Shown piece after piece: positions 7,382 to 8,898 of a DNA stretch of 8,898 nucleotides (its first letter is position 1; each line of letters starts with the position of its first letter). The notes under the pieces were generated by a model. That model was not told where the DNA came from. It searched no databases and saw nothing but the letters and a program-made list of their open reading frames with translations. This stretch comes from Spirochaetota bacterium. Lineage in GTDB: Bacteria; Spirochaetota; Spirochaetia; Treponematales; Breznakiellaceae. The position numbers were made by a program, and so were the translations under genes. The stretch covers positions 1 to 8,898 of the forward strand of contig JAEWSV010000491.1 in NCBI GenBank assembly GCA_023398155.1, in the 5' to 3' direction.

Positions 7382-7410
7382 ATTATATCGCACATTTTTC
7401 ATGAAATCAC
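7382..7410 (-). promoter_or_regulatory. Candidate promoter of the efflux operon
   Basis: A perfect TATAAT occurs on the - strand at 7382-7387, conspicuous in this GC-rich region. The -35 position at 17-bp spacing (7405-7410) reads GTGATT, a poor match, so activity may be weak or need a factor. It overlaps the last codons and stop codon of tetR. A 10-bp perfect palindrome, TTTCATGAAA (7397-7406), lies between the two hexamers. Transcription would start near 7375 and give a leader of about 120 nt. It lets tolC, adaptor, pump and PII-like genes be transcribed separately from tetR. Confidence 0.5.
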
Positions 7411-8603
7411 CATCCTTCCAGACCGACGCAGACGTTGGCGTGTAGCGCCCGAAGCCTGCTCTGTACGGCCGCCTCCGCCTGGTCCACTCGGCGGGTACGC
7501 ATGAGCATGTTCACCAGGAGGAAGAGTATCCAGCGGATCGTCGGTTCGAGCCTTCCTGCCGGCAGCCGGCATTCGCCGCGCGCCGCCGCTTCGGAAAGAA
7601 AACCGAACAGGATCGTGATGGTTTCAGGCATTTCCCGGCCGAGATGGACGCGTTGAGCGCGGATCCAATCCAGGGCGACGAGTACGTCTTGCCGCTCCGA
7701 GAGATAATGGGCGGCCGCCGCCATCGCGAGGTAGAGCTGCTCTACCGGATTCTCTGATCGGAGGGCCCGGTCCGCCATGACCGCGGAGATCCGTTCGAAC
7801 TCGGAAAGGAAGAGGTGCTTGAGCATCTCCTCCCTGCTCCGATAGTGGGCATACAGGCCGCTTTTGGAAAGGCCCGACCTTCTCGCGACGAGCTCCATGG
7901 AAGCGTTCCACGGTCCGGCTTCGGCGACGGCCGAGGCTATCGCCGGCAGGAGTCCGTCTCCCGGAGCGGTTTCTGAAGCATCCAGGCGCGCGAGGCGCTC
8001 AAGCGCCGGATAGTCGAGCATGGCGAGGGACTCCGGAGGAAAAGCGAGCCCTCGCGCCGCGATGGATCGGGCATCCGAAACGGCGCGGGCGATCTCGTTC
8101 TCGGTCGGTGGAGAGGTCGCGTCGCATCGCTCGAAATGAAACACGGCGACGGAAAAGAAGCAGGTGGACAGCGCGAAGTGGAGCCGGGCCGTCCGCTCGT
8201 CGTGGATGCCTGAGTGCGCGGGCGCGGTTATCCCGCGCGCCGAGAGCTCGTGGATTATGAGTTTTTCCGGGTCCGGCACCCCGAGGAGCCGCGCGAAGGT
8301 GAAGACGAGGTCTTCTTTACCGCGGGCGTAATAATCCGCGAAGCCCTCCACCATATCCAAGAGGGTCACCGTATCGGGGCCGGGCGCATACGCTTCCGCG
8401 ATCAAGGTGTGTAAGCGGACGATGAACCGATCGAAGAAGTCTTTCATCATGGCATTCATGAGCTCGTCTTTGCTCTTGAAATGCCGGTAGAGCGCGGGTT
8501 TCGTGACGCCGAGCCTGGCGGCCACGTCGGAGAGGCTCATCGTACGGTAGGCGTCCTGTCCCCAGGCGGTAAATGCTGCTTCGAGTATATCGTCACGCGT
8601 CAT
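7407..8603 (-). CDS. Tandem (double) TetR/AcrR-type transcriptional regulator
   Basis: DNA-binding regulator of 398 residues, about twice the usual TetR length, made of two complete units. Unit one has the helix-turn-helix at about 22-45 with VTKPALYRHFKSKDEL (33-48) and a ligand domain to about 205. Unit two has its helix-turn-helix at about 235-260 with LSKSGLYAHYRSREEM (245-260) and a ligand domain to 398. The two DNA-binding domains align without gaps over 44 residues with 14 identities, and both keep the K-x-x-L-Y-x-H-[FY] core. A single polypeptide may therefore act as a covalent dimer, or bind two half-sites of different sequence. The ATG at 8603 is the only plausible start: an in-frame TAA lies 16-18 nt upstream, and there is no good Shine-Dalgarno. 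Placed first in the efflux gene set on the same strand, it is probably its repressor and autoregulated through the palindrome over its start region. The ligand is unknown, though likely a pump substrate. Confidence 0.94.
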   Translation of the reverse strand: MTRDDILEAAFTAWGQDAYRTMSLSDVAARLGVTKPALYRHFKSKDELMNAMMKDFFDRFIVRLHTLIAEAYAPGPDTVTLLDMVEGFADYYARGKEDLVFTFARLLGVPDPEKLIIHELSARGITAPAHSGIHDERTARLHFALSTCFFSVAVFHFERCDATSPPTENEIARAVSDARSIAARGLAFPPESLAMLDYPALERLARLDASETAPGDGLLPAIASAVAEAGPWNASMELVARRSGLSKSGLYAHYRSREEMLKHLFLSEFERISAVMADRALRSENPVEQLYLAMAAAAHYLSERQDVLVALDWIRAQRVHLGREMPETITILFGFLSEAAARGECRLPAGRLEPTIRWILFLLVNMLMRTRRVDQAEAAVQSRLRALHANVCVGLEGW

Positions 8604-8623
8604 GTTAGCGACCGGTCGTTAAC
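8604..8623. promoter_or_regulatory. Candidate TetR operator palindrome
   Basis: A 20-bp inverted repeat (GTTAGCGACC followed by GGTCGTTAAC) with only one mismatched pair, directly abutting the tetR start codon and covering the probable transcription start and -10 edge. A second, weaker arm pair CGTTA/TAACG flanks it (8617-8632). The position and symmetry are typical of TetR-family autoregulatory operators. Its core recurs in the tolC leader. That it is bound by the adjacent regulator is inference. Confidence 0.62.
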
Positions 8624-8649
8624 TTACTAACGCGGACTCTTTTGGTCAA
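8621..8649 (-). promoter_or_regulatory. Candidate tetR promoter
   Basis: The - strand carries TTGACC (8644-8649) as a good -35 and, after 17 bp, TAAGTT (8621-8626) as a modest -10 that overlaps the palindrome. The predicted start near 8614 gives a leader of only about 10 nt, consistent with the missing Shine-Dalgarno sequence. The 84-bp gap up to the cobalamin gene (8604-8687) contains no convincing terminator, so read-through from that gene into tetR is also possible. Confidence 0.45.
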
Positions 8650-8687
8650 GCGGATAGTTCGCTAGTAACGGATTATTCCTGCGGCCC

Positions 8688-8898
8688 TCAGCTTCCGTCG
8701 TGACCGCCGTCCTCGCAGCTCATCCGCGCGGAGCCGCGCTTGTAGCGGATGGCGCCTTCGGAGGCTTCTTCGTAGCGCGCGATCATGAAGAGGAGGTCCG
8801 AAAGGCGATTCACGAAGCGGCCGAGGTGGTCGCCGAGGCTTTCGCGACGGCCGAGCGCGACCATGCGCCGTTCCGCCCTCCGGCAGACGGTCCGGCAG
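8688..8898 (-). CDS. Cob(I)alamin adenosyltransferase (PduO/MMAB type), C-terminal fragment
   Basis: Transfers the adenosyl group of ATP to cob(I)alamin to make coenzyme B12 (adenosylcobalamin) in the cytosol. Only the last 69 residues are in the window; the 5' part runs off the edge. The fragment CRTVCRRAERRMVAL is the family's conserved R-x-x-C-R-R-A-E-R helix whose Arg/Glu residues contact ATP, and FVNRLSDLLFMIARY is the conserved N-x-L-S-D-x-L-F-x-x-A-R helix. The stop is TGA at 8690-8688. After ARY there is a tail of about 27 residues, Gly/Ser/charged with one Cys and one His (MSCEDGGHDGS), not part of the core fold as I know it. It precedes tetR on the same strand by 84 bp, but no functional link to efflux is evident. 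Confidence 0.88.
   Translation of the reverse strand, partial: CRTVCRRAERRMVALGRRESLGDHLGRFVNRLSDLLFMIARYEEASEGAIRYKRGSARMSCEDGGHDGS

Noticed and set aside
7253..7402. In-frame 50-codon N-terminal extension of the channel gene (ATG at 7402)
   Set aside because: It covers the TATAAT box and leader hairpins, is Arg/Gly/Ser-rich, lacks a ribosome site, and would bury the signal peptide. The ATG at 7252 has AAGGAG at ideal spacing.
8670..8690. Possible terminator after the cobalamin adenosyltransferase
   Set aside because: The only symmetry (around GGATTATTCC) is short and imperfect, with no G/C stem and no T-run on the - strand.

Overview
The window reads as chromosomal DNA from a GC-rich bacterium with a Gram-negative-type envelope (outer-membrane factor, periplasmic adaptor and RND pump are all present). 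A member of the Spirochaetota is the best guess. The gene order (outer-membrane channel, lipoprotein adaptor, RND pump) and an adaptor without the alpha-helical hairpin both recall the Borrelia besC-besA-besB locus. This taxonomic guess is inference. There are no rRNA, tRNA, CRISPR or transposon signatures.

Layout, left to right. (1) Positions 1-1286, + strand: the 3' part of a class-3-type aldehyde dehydrogenase whose 5' end lies outside the window. (2) Positions 1329-1368: a very strong inverted repeat that serves as a terminator between convergent genes. (3) Positions 8603 down to 1390, - strand: a compact gene set consisting of a double-length TetR regulator, a TolC-type outer-membrane factor, a lipoprotein adaptor, an RND transporter and a small PII-like protein. 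The last four overlap or nearly touch (ATGA overlap, 12-nt gap, GTGA overlap), so they should be one transcriptional and translational unit. A consensus TATAAT box lies at the tetR/tolC boundary. (4) Positions 8688-8898, - strand: the C-terminal part of a PduO-type cob(I)alamin adenosyltransferase, cut by the window edge.

The central five genes make a self-contained efflux module. The transporter (1065 aa) exports substrates using the proton gradient, the adaptor links it to the outer-membrane channel, and the TetR-type protein probably represses the module. The PII-like protein is translationally coupled to the pump and may sense a cytosolic ligand. Three features stand out. The regulator is two complete TetR units fused head-to-tail, with two intact helix-turn-helix domains. 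The adaptor lacks the hairpin that normally meets TolC. A PII-superfamily protein is hard-wired to an RND pump of drug-efflux (HAE1) rather than metal-efflux type. A near-perfect 20-bp palindrome covers the tetR start region, and its core recurs in the tolC leader, which suggests one regulator acting on both promoters.
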